The notes under the pieces: model-generated | The model's database searches: none | What the model was told of the DNA's origin: nothing | Seen by the model: the letters and a program-made list of their open reading frames with translations, nothing else | Shown: positions 9,041 through 17,281 of the stretch, piece after piece | How the letters are laid out: each line of letters opens with the position of its first letter | Numbering within the stretch: the stretch's first letter is position 1 | Program-made: the position numbers and the translations under genes | From: a virus | Strand: one strand, 5' to 3' | IMG/VR virus record: IMGVR_UViG_3300031951_021456 | Coordinates: 62,001-126,000 of that record | Length of the DNA: 64,000 nucleotides

Positions 9041-9080
9041 TCTCTTAGTCATTGTCCTCGTCTTTTTGCATTTCTTCTGA
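9027..9080 (+). CDS. Possible 17-aa hydrophobic micro-peptide
   Basis: ATG at 9027 inside the previous gene encodes MKPINLLVIVLVFLHFF, a single membrane-span-like peptide ending just before a hairpin. It could equally be chance. Confidence 0.2.
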   Translation: MKPINLLVIVLVFLHFF

Positions 9081-9090
9081 ATAATCATAA

Positions 9091-9127
9091 GGCTGCTGTG
9101 AGAAATAAATACAGCAGCCATTTTATT
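9091..9127 (+). terminator. Hairpin with T-rich tail
   Basis: A perfect 9-bp stem GGCTGCTGT/ACAGCAGCC (9091-9099, 9111-9119) with an 11-nt loop, followed by ATTTTATT. A plausible intrinsic terminator before the exported-protein gene. Confidence 0.6.
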
Positions 9128-9133
9128 AAAACT

Positions 9134-9427
9134 ATGAAAAACCTTTTTGGATTTTTAACATCCTTGTTACTTCTTTTACAATTTGTTTCTCCAGCTTTTG
9201 CTAAAATTCCTAGTGGAGCAATCCCACTAGAATGGAGACCAAACTATAAAGAACAGGTTGAATATATCATTAATAATAAATGTGAATCTAATGGAATTGT
9301 CCCATATTATGGATACACATATTACACTTGTCCTTCAGGTGAAAAATTCTGGGCGGAAGTTTTAGTTCCTGTTGATAATTCTATTCTATATTTCAAGAAC
9401 CGAGACAAACATTCAGATGAATATTAA
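9134..9427 (+). CDS. Putative exported protein (97 aa)
   Basis: The ATG at 9134 is chosen because it opens directly into a signal peptide: MKNLFGFLTSLLLLLQFVS then PAFA before KIPSG. The mature part is about 74 aa with two Cys (KCESNG, YTCPSG) that could form a disulphide. A periplasmic or membrane-facing role during infection is implied, but the function is unknown. Confidence 0.7.
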   Translation: MKNLFGFLTSLLLLLQFVSPAFAKIPSGAIPLEWRPNYKEQVEYIINNKCESNGIVPYYGYTYYTCPSGEKFWAEVLVPVDNSILYFKNRDKHSDEY

Positions 9428-9429
9428 TT

Positions 9430-9795
9430 ATGAAAATCTCTACAACACATAAAAGATTTGCAGATCATTTAGATGACCAAATCGCTCTAGAATACCCTGC
9501 ACGTTTTCTAGGACCCAATTGGAAGAATGTATTGAACTTCTGGATCTATTTGGATACTTTGAGTGGTGAAGAATTTAGGTTAATTTTTGATCGTTATTGG
9601 GCTTTAGATGAAGATGCTAGAGTTTCTGCTATAAATAATGCTCATAAAGCGGCTGAAGCGACTATAGATATTCATTATACATATACAACTCGTGGTGCCG
9701 CCCTTACACTTGCACCTGCTTATGCATCCCTTGAACTCATTGGTTCTCATAAGCTAGAGTCTCTTAATTTTCTTCCTTTGTTTCTAAACCAGTGA
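9430..9795 (+). CDS. LGPNWK family member 1 (121 aa)
   Basis: Member of the multi-copy family of this window. The N-terminal block reads FADHLDDQIALEYPARFLGP then NWKNVLNFWIYLDTLS. The middle is variable and Ala-rich, and the C-terminal block is ELIGSHKLESLNFLPLFLNQ. The stop overlaps the GTG start of the next member, so the pair is translated together. Function unknown; no catalytic residue set is obvious. Confidence 0.8.
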   Translation: MKISTTHKRFADHLDDQIALEYPARFLGPNWKNVLNFWIYLDTLSGEEFRLIFDRYWALDEDARVSAINNAHKAAEATIDIHYTYTTRGAALTLAPAYASLELIGSHKLESLNFLPLFLNQ

Positions 9796-10163
9796 AAATA
9801 TCTTCTTCTCATCAAAAATTTGCAGATCGGTTAAATAACCAAACTGCTCTAGAATACCCTGAACGTTTTCTGGGACCTAATTGGAAGGATGTATTGAATT
9901 TCTGGATTTATTTGGATACTTTGAGTCGTGAAGAGCTTGATAAAGTCTATGAGCATCATCGTGGTTTGAAAGACATACATATATCAAGGCGTCTTGCTTG
10001 GTGTGCTGCTAAGGATACTATAGGTTATGATTATACAAATGCAGCTGCATTTGCATATTATGTTAATTGTTATAATGCCGCTGGATGTCATGCAACCAGT
10101 GAACTCATTGGTTCTCATAAGCTTGAGACCTTGACGTTTTTTCCTTTGTTCATAAATTTTTAA
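9792..10163 (+). CDS. LGPNWK family member 2 (123 aa), GTG start
   Basis: Starts with GTG overlapping the TGA of member 1. It shares YPERFLGPNWKDVLNFWIYL at the start and ELIGSHKLETLTFFPLFINF at the end, while residues ~50-95 diverge strongly. It precedes tyrS by 8 bases. Confidence 0.8.
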   Translation: MKISSSHQKFADRLNNQTALEYPERFLGPNWKDVLNFWIYLDTLSREELDKVYEHHRGLKDIHISRRLAWCAAKDTIGYDYTNAAAFAYYVNCYNAAGCHATSELIGSHKLETLTFFPLFINF

Positions 10164-10171
10164 ACTTATTC

Positions 10172-11320
10172 ATGAATTTACTTAATGGCATTGTAGATAT
10201 ATTCCCATCAATAGAACCACAAAATTTTTTGGAAACTCCAAAAAGAATTAAACTTGGATTTGATCCAACAACAGATTTTTTACATTTAGGTCATGCTGTT
10301 CTTTTAAGAAAATTAAGGCAATTTCAAAATGAAAATCATACTCCTGTAATAATTATAGGTGACTTTACTGCAAGAATTGGAGATCCAACAGGAAAATCAA
10401 AAACTAGAAAACAATTAACCAAAGAAGAAGTAGAATTCAATACCAATGAATTTTTGAATACTCTTTCAAATTTTATTGACCCCGAAAAATCTGAAATTAT
10501 TTTTAATTCTAAACATTTAGAACAATTATCTCTATCTACAATTATACAATTACAATCATTGGTAACAGTAAATCAACTCCTAGCGAAAAGGGATTTTCAT
10601 CAAAGATTTGAATTACAAAGCCCTATCAGTTTGCATGAATTTATGTATCCACTACTTCAAGGATATGATAGTCATGTAATATCATCTGAAATAGAACTTG
10701 GAGGAATTGATCAAAAATTTAACATCTCAATGGGTAGAGATGTTCAAAGACATTTCAAAAATAAAAATGAACAAATTGGAATGTTAATGCCAATTTTATG
10801 TGGTACTGATGGTGCCAATAAAATGTCTAAAAGTTTGAATAATGCAATAAAAATTGATGAACATCCTTTAATAATGTTTTCTCAATTGGAAAAAATTCCA
10901 GATAATTTAGTAGATGAATATATTCTTCTACTCACCGACTGTAATTTGGGAGATTTTTCTCCAGATCCTAGAGAAAGGCAAAAACAAATGGCCTTTGAGA
11001 TTGTTTCAGAATTTTATGGTTCTGAAGTTGCTCTAAAGTCTATGAATGAATCTCAACAGATCGTTTTGTCTAATTCAAATATATCAGATGTCCCAGAGAT
11101 AGTTGTTTCACATTTGCAGTTTCCATTACCTCTTGCAACTTTATTGAGAGAAACTAAATTATCAGATAGTTCATCTGCAGCAAGAAGATCAATTCGTTCA
11201 GGTTGTATTAAATTAGATGGGATTAAAATTACAGATGAAAATATTATGGTTGATATAAATGATATTGAAAATAAAATTATAAGAATGTCAAAGAACTCTT
11301 TTCATCGTTTTGTCATGTGA
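10172..11320 (+). CDS. tyrS: Tyrosyl-tRNA synthetase
   Basis: A 382-aa class I aminoacyl-tRNA synthetase that charges tRNA-Tyr with tyrosine using ATP. Visible hallmarks: the HIGH-type motif HLGH (38-41), the Tyr-binding block GGIDQKFNISMGRD (177-190), KMSKS (217-221), and a C-terminal S4 RNA-binding domain (LATLLRETKLSDSSSAARRS onward). Length is close to bacterial TyrRS, and no catalytic motif is missing. It sits directly behind two LGPNWK family genes. A phage-encoded TyrRS is unusual and fits the other tRNA-related genes nearby. It shares the AT-rich composition of its neighbours, so it is not obviously a recent transfer. Confidence 0.95.
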   Translation: MNLLNGIVDIFPSIEPQNFLETPKRIKLGFDPTTDFLHLGHAVLLRKLRQFQNENHTPVIIIGDFTARIGDPTGKSKTRKQLTKEEVEFNTNEFLNTLSNFIDPEKSEIIFNSKHLEQLSLSTIIQLQSLVTVNQLLAKRDFHQRFELQSPISLHEFMYPLLQGYDSHVISSEIELGGIDQKFNISMGRDVQRHFKNKNEQIGMLMPILCGTDGANKMSKSLNNAIKIDEHPLIMFSQLEKIPDNLVDEYILLLTDCNLGDFSPDPRERQKQMAFEIVSEFYGSEVALKSMNESQQIVLSNSNISDVPEIVVSHLQFPLPLATLLRETKLSDSSSAARRSIRSGCIKLDGIKITDENIMVDINDIENKIIRMSKNSFHRFVM

Positions 11321-11375
11321 CAGTAGTTAAACTGTCACTATGGAATACACACACTTCACTTCAGTTTGCTAAGAT
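11317..11375 (+). promoter_or_regulatory. Dyad-type promoter
   Basis: Dyad GTGACAGT-agttaa-ACTGTCAC (11317-11338) overlaps the tyrS stop; TAAGAT -10 at 11370-11375, 31 bp further. Drives the 11400 gene. As a hairpin it lacks a T-run, so it is not a simple terminator. Confidence 0.6.
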
Positions 11376-11399
11376 GAAAAAGAAACTTGGAGATTCCCC

Positions 11400-11528
11400 A
11401 TGTTTAAAAGTAAGTTCTTTCCTTTAATTCTTTATCTTAGTTTACTCTTTATTGGAATTTCTTTTCCCTTTGCTATTCTAATGATTTATCCAGTATCGCC
11501 CACTCACAAAATTTTTTATGAATTCTGA
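11400..11528 (+). CDS. Small membrane protein (42 aa)
   Basis: MFKSKFFPLILYLSLLFIGI begins one long hydrophobic segment (residues 6-31) and the protein ends HKIFYEF. Preceded by a dyad-type promoter and an AGATT-rich leader; overlaps the next gene by 11 bases. Function unknown. Confidence 0.55.
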   Translation: MFKSKFFPLILYLSLLFIGISFPFAILMIYPVSPTHKIFYEF

Positions 11529-11745
11529 CAACTTTATTTTATGTTATTGTGTTACTCTTCTTTTTGGTTTCGTGGGGTTTGTTAGTTATGGTACTATTAA
11601 AAATCAACCAGAATCTCTATATAGAGAAACTTTTAATAGATCTATTTCTTGTCGTGAAACTATAGGACTAAAACAAATAACAAATTTAGACTATATTTGT
11701 GGCAAACTTCCTCAAATCTCCGAATTCCATACACCTTCTAAATAA
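11518..11745 (+). CDS. Small membrane-anchored protein (75 aa)
   Basis: N-terminal membrane segment (residues 6-24, FILCYCVTLLFGFVGFVSYG) followed by a ~50-residue soluble tail with two Cys (ISCRE, YICGK). It overlaps the preceding membrane-peptide gene. Function unknown. Confidence 0.65.
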   Translation: MNSDNFILCYCVTLLFGFVGFVSYGTIKNQPESLYRETFNRSISCRETIGLKQITNLDYICGKLPQISEFHTPSK

Positions 11746-11746
11746 A

Positions 11747-12619
11747 ATGACACTCAAACTTACTGCAGTACATTTAGTTGATGAGGGATCTTATTTGGTT
11801 AAGTTCCCATATAATAATAAAAATATCTTGGTTTCTGGAGTTGTACCTGAAAGTTGCAATTATGTTGTAGTTTCTAGCCTTGATGAAATTGTAGAACTTT
11901 ATACACCATCAGCAATTCTAACGCATTATACAAATGATAATGATCCAACTCAAACCATAACCCCAACAATCTATCAACAACAAGTTGATATCCTTCGTGC
12001 TAAAGGAAATTATGATGATTTTTCTGGAGAATTAGTTTTCACAAATCTTGATGATGAATATGCATATAAAAAATTCATTAAAACTTGGAACCCTTTTTAT
12101 GTTAAACAAGAAACCATAAAAAGACCAGTTGAAATTGAAATAACTGAAATTCGCACAAATTCTGGAGATCCAGATATTGTATCTTTATGGAACTCTCCTG
12201 CACTAGGAGTTGATCGTAAACTGTATTCAATTAATCGTCTGGATTTAGCTGTCAAAACTTTAAGAGCCATATGTGGTGATAATAATTGGAATCTTGAGAT
12301 CCCAACACATTCTGGAATTTTATATGCAAAAATTAACAATAGTTATGTTTTTAAAGGTAATGAATTTAAATTTGAGACACATTTTATTGGCACTCTTGAA
12401 CAATCAAAGAGTGAAAAAGCAAGAATTATTAAACTGATCAATGATGTAATAGCCATCCGTAATGCATGTAGGAATAAGATTAATAAAAGAACTGCTGGAT
12501 ATGTTTTAGGAAATCTTAGAATCATTAGTTACAGTGTTCAGTCTTCTACTAAATCTAATATATCAATGAAAATTAATGATCTTATTACTGATATTGAGAA
12601 TGAGCTGATTAAGGAATGA
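11747..12619 (+). CDS. Unknown protein (290 aa)
   Basis: Start at ATG 11747 (MTLKLTAVHLVDEGSYLVKF), one base after the previous stop. The N-terminal third is beta-rich, the middle carries a helical DIL/YKKF segment, and the C-terminal ~70 residues are strongly helical (LIDNDVIAIRNACRNKINKR-like). No motif recognised. Confidence 0.75.
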   Translation: MTLKLTAVHLVDEGSYLVKFPYNNKNILVSGVVPESCNYVVVSSLDEIVELYTPSAILTHYTNDNDPTQTITPTIYQQQVDILRAKGNYDDFSGELVFTNLDDEYAYKKFIKTWNPFYVKQETIKRPVEIEITEIRTNSGDPDIVSLWNSPALGVDRKLYSINRLDLAVKTLRAICGDNNWNLEIPTHSGILYAKINNSYVFKGNEFKFETHFIGTLEQSKSEKARIIKLINDVIAIRNACRNKINKRTAGYVLGNLRIISYSVQSSTKSNISMKINDLITDIENELIKE

Positions 12620-12737
12620 AAGCACCCAAAGAGTACAAACAATGGATCAATAGACTGAGAGCTTTATATTCCTCTTAGATAATCCACATATGGAAAGGAA
12701 ATTAAACAACAATAAAAAGCATAGAAAAATAAAAATT

Positions 12738-12797
12738 GAGACAATTTAACAACTGTCCACCAAATCTCAAAATTCACAAAAAATCCCTTAGTATTAA
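12738..12797 (+). promoter_or_regulatory. Dyad-type promoter
   Basis: GAGACA-atttaacaac-TGTCC at 12738-12758 followed by TAGTAT/TATTAA at 12789-12797, 27 bp before the RNA ligase ATG. Confidence 0.5.
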
Positions 12798-12820
12798 CCT
12801 ACAATCAACCAAAATCAACC

Positions 12821-13357
12821 ATGAGTGAACTTCCTGAATTTATTGCATTTCCTAAAATTCCACGTCTTCAAAAAGATTGTGTAGTTACTGAAAAAATTGA
12901 TGGCACTAATGGTGTTATCTACATCACTCTTGATGGTGATATGTTTATTGGGAGCCGAAATCGTTGGATTACTGCAGACTCAGACAATGCTGGGTTTCAT
13001 CGTTGGGTGATGGAAAATAAAGCTGAATTAGAGAAACTTGGACCAGGTAGACATCATGGTGAATGGTGGGGAAGTGGAATTGGTCGGGGATATAATCTCC
13101 CCAAAGGAGAAAAGCGTTTTTCTCTTTTCAATGTTCATGTTTGGAATGAAGAGAATATTCCTAGCTGTTGTCATGTAGTTCCAACTCTTTACACTGGAGA
13201 ATTCAATACTAATGAAATTGAAAATGCAATGTTAAGTCTCCAAGAAATGGGTTCCCATGCTGCTCCCGGTTATATGAATCCTGAAGGAGTTATGGTCTAT
13301 CATGCTGCTGCTTGTATGTACTTCAAAGCTCCATTTGACAAAAACCACAAAGGTTAA
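12821..13357 (+). CDS. Compact RNA ligase-like nucleotidyltransferase (178 aa)
   Basis: Has the covalent nucleotidyltransferase motifs: I, EKIDGTN with candidate adenylated Lys25; a later FIGSRNRW; HGEWWG (motif III region); EGVMVYH (motif IV); and FKAPFDK (motif V). This is the RNA ligase domain family. At 178 aa it is little more than the catalytic core, without a recognisable extra domain. It probably seals 3'-OH/5'-phosphate breaks, and neighbours a tRNA nucleotidyltransferase. Substrate not determinable here. Confidence 0.8.
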   Translation: MSELPEFIAFPKIPRLQKDCVVTEKIDGTNGVIYITLDGDMFIGSRNRWITADSDNAGFHRWVMENKAELEKLGPGRHHGEWWGSGIGRGYNLPKGEKRFSLFNVHVWNEENIPSCCHVVPTLYTGEFNTNEIENAMLSLQEMGSHAAPGYMNPEGVMVYHAAACMYFKAPFDKNHKG

Positions 13358-13366
13358 AACAAATCA

Positions 13367-14131
13367 ATGAAATCTGAACTATTTCAATTTGCTGAAGTTG
13401 GTGGAGCTGTTCGGGATTCTTTTCTCGGAGTTCCTTCAAAAGATATAGACTTTGTTGCAATCCCAAATAATACAAATGATTGGAATTATGCAGATGAGGC
13501 TTTTACTAATTTAGTACAGGAATTATTTCATCTAGGATTCAAAGGATTTGATAGTAATAGTGGGAACTTCATTCTAAAGCCTGAATTTTTCACTGCTAGA
13601 GTGCAAGTCCCTAAAGAGAACCCTCTTCATCAACGTACAGTTGTGGCAGATTTTGTTCTATCACGTAAAGATGGACCAAGTTCTGATGGACGTAGACCCG
13701 ATTATGTTCTACCTGGAACTTTGCTTGATGATCTTAAGCGTAGAGATTTTACCATTAATGCAATGGCAGTCTTAGACGGCGAATTGGTAGATTATTTCGG
13801 CGGTCAAAAAGATCTAGAGGATCGCTTAATTCGCTTTGTTGGAGATCCACACGAAAGAATTGCAGAAGATGGTTTAAGAGTTATGAGAGCTTTAAGATTT
13901 GTAATCACTAAAGATTTTATGCTCCATCCAGAGACCTATGATGCTATTAATTGCAGTTTAGGTGCACAGATGTTGACAAAAGTTTCTATTGAACGTATTA
14001 GAGAAGAGCTGGAGAAAATGTTCACCTCAAATACATTGAAAACGATTTCTATTCTCAGTGGCCTTAAAGCTGATCTTCAAGAAGCAATTTTTAGAGATGG
14101 TTTGCGTCTGATGCCGTCTTTGAAGCATTAG
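13367..14131 (+). CDS. CCA-adding / poly(A) polymerase-type nucleotidyltransferase
   Basis: Class II tRNA nucleotidyltransferase fold: GGAVRDSFLGV (12-22), the metal-binding DID pair (26-28), RRDFTINAMAV, and the RNA-binding helix block RIAEDGLRVMRALRF. These enzymes add or repair the 3' CCA of tRNA. At 254 aa it is shorter than cellular enzymes (~400), lacking most of the C-terminal body. It lies 9 bases behind the RNA ligase, suggesting joint work on damaged tRNA. Confidence 0.9.
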   Translation: MKSELFQFAEVGGAVRDSFLGVPSKDIDFVAIPNNTNDWNYADEAFTNLVQELFHLGFKGFDSNSGNFILKPEFFTARVQVPKENPLHQRTVVADFVLSRKDGPSSDGRRPDYVLPGTLLDDLKRRDFTINAMAVLDGELVDYFGGQKDLEDRLIRFVGDPHERIAEDGLRVMRALRFVITKDFMLHPETYDAINCSLGAQMLTKVSIERIREELEKMFTSNTLKTISILSGLKADLQEAIFRDGLRLMPSLKH

Positions 14132-14134
14132 ATT

Positions 14135-14192
14135 GTGACAGATTAAAATGTGTCACCGCAAGAACCCAAACCGAGTTCCCTTGCCATATGAT
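14135..14192 (+). promoter_or_regulatory. Dyad-type promoter
   Basis: Perfect GTGACA/TGTCAC arms (14135-14140, 14151-14156) and TATGAT at 14187-14192, upstream of a small membrane gene and the SPFH gene. Confidence 0.6.
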
Positions 14193-14230
14193 AATAGAGC
14201 ATTAAACAAACCCTCATGCCTTTCTAGTCA

Positions 14231-14395
14231 ATGCTTGTAAGAATTATTGGAACTGCAATTGGAGTGTCTCTCTTACTTTTCATTCTTCTCTTGAGGGGAC
14301 TTCCGGTTCTGTTTCTTCTTAAAATGATTCCTCTAGGAATTCTACTTTTTGTTGCTATTGCATTCATTTATGCTGGCGTAGCAAAAGATAGCTGA
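14231..14395 (+). CDS. Small two-span membrane protein (54 aa)
   Basis: Almost entirely hydrophobic: MLVRIIGTAIGVSLLLFILL, a short RGLP turn, then a second span (LGILLFVAIAFIYAG). It lies between a dyad-type promoter and the SPFH-protein gene, so the two could act together in the membrane. Too short for automatic calling but clearly membrane-like. Confidence 0.55.
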   Translation: MLVRIIGTAIGVSLLLFILLLRGLPVLFLLKMIPLGILLFVAIAFIYAGVAKDS

Positions 14396-14450
14396 TCAAA
14401 ATCTCTGATCTTACTGTTTAACTTACCCATTCACTTCACCCTTTTTAACT

Positions 14451-15263
14451 ATGTCTCTCGTAAAAGTTGGTCTAGGTCTTGGTGCTGGCGTCCTGGTTCT
14501 TGCACTTATTTCCGGGCAATGGACAACAATCAATACAGGTGAAAACGGACTTTACACTGGATTTGATGGCCAGGTAAAGAATGAAGTTCTCACCCCCGGT
14601 ATTAAATATGATGGTTTTGGTTCAATTAAAGTCTTCAATACTCGTAAGATTACGGTGACGGCAAATGACCTTCGCCCCAAGACTAAAGATAACACCATCA
14701 TGAAGGAGATGGATGTGACCGTAACCTACAGTATCAATCCCACCTCTCTCTATGATTTCTATACTGGTTATGATATGACCAATCACTCTATCAGCGAAAA
14801 TGGACAAATTCAACTCATGTCCAGTTACATTGCTCGTCTGATTACTTCTGCTGTCAATCAATCTGTGGACGAATTCCCCGCTTTGGTTGTAAACAGCAGC
14901 CTTGGACAGGTTCAAGATACGATTAAGATTAATCTAAGCGAATCTCTAAAGAAAAATGGTCTTGAGGGAAAGATTACCATTGATTCAATCATTGTTGGTA
15001 AAGCTGATCTTCCTGATACTCTTGTTGAATCTGTGAACCGTGTGGTTGCGGCCCAATCTGCAAATAAAGAGCAACAAGTGAAGACTGAAACTGCCCAATT
15101 GAAAGCTGAAGAGAACAAGGCTCTTGCATCTACTGTGACGGCACAATCTCTTGAGTATCAACGTCTTGAAGTTCTTCGTGAAGCGATGAGGAATGGTAGC
15201 ATTCAAAAAATTCTGATTAATGGTGCCAATGTTCTTTCACTTTCTGATAATGTTTTTAAGTGA
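14451..15263 (+). CDS. SPFH / band-7 (prohibitin-like) membrane protein
   Basis: N-terminal membrane anchor (residues 5-22) followed by an SPFH domain (GLYTGFDGQVKNEVLTPGIK and the long VTVTYSINPTSLYDFY region) and a C-terminal Gln/Glu/Ala-rich coiled coil (about 205-245). Such proteins form membrane-associated rings. Similar genes occur in large cyanophages. Codon use looks somewhat more GC-rich than its neighbours, consistent with high expression. An intrinsic terminator follows at 15299. The role in infection is unknown. Confidence 0.85.
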   Translation: MSLVKVGLGLGAGVLVLALISGQWTTINTGENGLYTGFDGQVKNEVLTPGIKYDGFGSIKVFNTRKITVTANDLRPKTKDNTIMKEMDVTVTYSINPTSLYDFYTGYDMTNHSISENGQIQLMSSYIARLITSAVNQSVDEFPALVVNSSLGQVQDTIKINLSESLKKNGLEGKITIDSIIVGKADLPDTLVESVNRVVAAQSANKEQQVKTETAQLKAEENKALASTVTAQSLEYQRLEVLREAMRNGSIQKILINGANVLSLSDNVFK

Positions 15264-15298
15264 TAAATAATAATACCTGATATACGGCAATCTTCAGG

Positions 15299-15323
15299 AG
15301 GAGGGTGAAATTCCCTCCTTTTT
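15299..15323 (+). terminator. Intrinsic terminator
   Basis: Stem AGGAGGG/CCCTCCT with a 7-nt loop followed by TTTTT, closing the SPFH transcription unit. Confidence 0.8.
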
Positions 15324-15466
15324 AGTACCAATAGTAATGCCGTCTATTAGAGTAGAATTATGCTATCACGCATTTATACATACAAATTACTTTTGAATAA
15401 GTTCCATACTATTATTATGGTAGTAAGAAAAAAAAAATAAGTGATGACACCTCTCAAACTTAAAAA

Positions 15467-15523
15467 GATCACTTCACAAACTGTCCCTCCATAACTCAAC
15501 CAACCACCCAAAGGTACTATGAT
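15467..15523 (+). promoter_or_regulatory. Dyad-type promoter
   Basis: GATCACTTCACAAACTGTCC at 15467-15486 with TATGAT at 15518-15523. The ORF that starts at the ATG inside this -10 is therefore shortened to 15549. The bases 15324-15466 hold no recognisable gene. Confidence 0.55.
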
Positions 15524-15548
15524 ACTCTCATACACATTGGAACTCCAA

Positions 15549-15785
15549 ATGTTTGATGCCTACAATGACTATCCTTTTGAGCTGCTCCAGTTTTATGAAG
15601 TTATTCTTTCTTCGTCAAGGAAATCAACCATGGATCTTGAACACATTAAGCAGCAGTTAAACTGCTCAGAAGCATGTGCAAAGGATGTTTATCATTTGAG
15701 GAGTTCCCTTGATTGGTCTCTAGAAAAAGAACAAGAGCTAATTAATCTTCATAGTGCTGGTGTTTCTTTGTTGAGCCATGAGTAA
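15549..15785 (+). CDS. Unknown protein with CS-CA-DVY-LR module (78 aa)
   Basis: The C-terminal ~50 residues (IKQQLNCSEACAKDVYHLRS then LDWSLEKEQELINLHSAGV) match the end of the 18838 gene, defining a small shared helical module. ATG 15631 is an alternative start that would leave only this module. Overlaps the next gene by 8 bases. Confidence 0.65.
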   Translation: MFDAYNDYPFELLQFYEVILSSSRKSTMDLEHIKQQLNCSEACAKDVYHLRSSLDWSLEKEQELINLHSAGVSLLSHE

Positions 15786-16164
15786 CAATATTACAGATGT
15801 TTTTAAGTTCAATAAAAACCCCACAGGCTTAACGTCAACTTACACTTATGAGGTTCTTTCCAAAATTTTTGATAATAATTGGCTAACTTATCTTTTTACT
15901 GGGAAAAAACAAAGAGTTAGATATTATATTAGAGAGAGAGAAACATATAGGTATAATAAATGGTCTAATAATTCATTTTCAACATTTAGAGTTTTACATT
16001 ACTTATCTGATTATAGTTTTTATTCATTGAGTGACTGGACATTTGTTCTCTTTTGGGATGATCCATCAGAACCACAAAGAATAATTACAGAAGCAAAGCT
16101 CAGGTATTTTGACAATACTAACATTAATGATGTTATTTTTTCCTCTGACGACATTCCAATTTAA
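15778..16164 (+). CDS. Unknown protein (128 aa)
   Basis: Aromatic-rich and basic in the middle (RVRYYIRERETYRYNKW). Begins inside the end of the preceding gene, consistent with coupled translation. No family recognised. Confidence 0.65.
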   Translation: MSNNITDVFKFNKNPTGLTSTYTYEVLSKIFDNNWLTYLFTGKKQRVRYYIRERETYRYNKWSNNSFSTFRVLHYLSDYSFYSLSDWTFVLFWDDPSEPQRIITEAKLRYFDNTNINDVIFSSDDIPI

Positions 16165-16176
16165 TTCAAACTAATC

Positions 16177-16326
16177 ATGAAACTTCTAGTCATTGATCTC
16201 AAAAATCCTGAAAATTCTCATTATAGCGATCCACATAAAATTGCAAGCTTTATGATGGCTAAAACTGTTAAAAATTATCCAATGTTTGCTGTTAGTGATG
16301 GAACCAATTCTTACAACAACTTGTGA
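16177..16326 (+). CDS. Small unknown protein (49 aa)
   Basis: MKLLVIDLKNPENSHYSDPH start, with ctaatcATG leader as seen at other genes here. No motif. Possibly a truncated gene, since the following 90 bases look non-coding. Confidence 0.45.
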   Translation: MKLLVIDLKNPENSHYSDPHKIASFMMAKTVKNYPMFAVSDGTNSYNNL

Positions 16327-16415
16327 CTGTGGTGAACTTCAACTGCAAGTTTTGGGACAAATTCATCATAAACGCCATCAACATAAACATACACAATAAA
16401 CTTGGCATAATCTAA

Positions 16416-16511
16416 ATGGAGAAAAAATTCAATCGGAAAAAGAATGAAACTAAAGGACACTTTATGGAGAAAAAATTCAATCGGAAAAAGAATGAAACTA
16501 AAGGACACTTT
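16416..16511 (+). repeat. Perfect 48-bp tandem duplication
   Basis: Two identical 48-bp copies (16416-16463, 16464-16511). In one frame they encode MEKKFNRKKNETKGHF twice, as a 34-aa ORF ending at 16520. Each copy ends in GGACACTTT, the left half of the dyad promoter element. Confidence 0.8.
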
Positions 16512-16558
16512 AATGACTGACACATTGATCTGAGGTGTAGTGAGCCAGGTGATATGCT
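16503..16558 (+). promoter_or_regulatory. Dyad-type promoter
   Basis: GGACACTTTAATGACTGACA at 16503-16522 and TATGCT at 16553-16558 lead into the 16592 gene. Confidence 0.5.
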
Positions 16559-16591
16559 GAACTTGTTCAACACACAACGTTAAAAACCCTA

Positions 16592-17143
16592 ATGAAAATT
16601 GACCTTTCACATTATGTCAGAAAAACTGTAAAAGTTAGATATGCCAATGGCAATGAAGCATTTGGTATAATTACAGTAAGACAATATCTACCTAGTAAAT
16701 TTCTTCAATATAGACTTGTAGATAAAAACCAAAATAGAATTACAGATCATTACGCTTCTGGTAAGTGTTACTATTTTACAGAAAGTTATGACATTGTACA
16801 AATTGAACCTATAACTACTGAAAAAACTATGGATAAACTAGATCTTATGAGCAATTTCTTTAATGCCAAAGATGCACACAAATTGTCAAGTCTTAGTGAT
16901 CCAAATCAACTATTAAAAATAATTCTTGCAGAAATAGAGGAAGTAGCAAGGAATGGAAAATGGAAATATATTACTCGTTCTTATGGTTTTGGCGAAAGTG
17001 TTCTCTATGATATTGAAAACAATTATCCAACTAAAATTAAAGAAGTTTTGAATATGTTGCGTGATTTGGGGTTTACTGCTAAAATTGTAATACATGAAAA
17101 TCAGTTTGTTGATATTTTTCTGCAGGTTACTTGGAATACATAA
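16592..17143 (+). CDS. Unknown two-part protein (183 aa)
   Basis: Residues 1-70 look like a small beta-barrel (VKVRYANGNEAFGIITVRQY); residues 85-183 form an alpha/beta unit with a helical centre (LLKIILAEIEEVARNG) and ends in strands. No known family. Confidence 0.7.
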   Translation: MKIDLSHYVRKTVKVRYANGNEAFGIITVRQYLPSKFLQYRLVDKNQNRITDHYASGKCYYFTESYDIVQIEPITTEKTMDKLDLMSNFFNAKDAHKLSSLSDPNQLLKIILAEIEEVARNGKWKYITRSYGFGESVLYDIENNYPTKIKEVLNMLRDLGFTAKIVIHENQFVDIFLQVTWNT

Positions 17144-17196
17144 AAAACTTCTATCATTGTCAAAAAATGCGCAGCCGGAACGGAGAATAAAGTGAA

Positions 17197-17255
17197 GGAC
17201 ACTTTAACGACTGGCACACACCCATACACTTTGACAAGCGTGCTCCTGCTATGAT
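17197..17255 (+). promoter_or_regulatory. Dyad-type promoter
   Basis: GGACACTTTAACGACTGGCA at 17197-17216; TATGAT at 17250-17255, preceded by TGC (extended -10). Confidence 0.65.
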
Positions 17256-17281
17256 GAATCTGTTCAGCCAACAAATCTCTA

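Noticed and set aside
11317-11338. Terminator after tyrS
   Set aside because: The hairpin has no T-run and matches the dyad promoter element.
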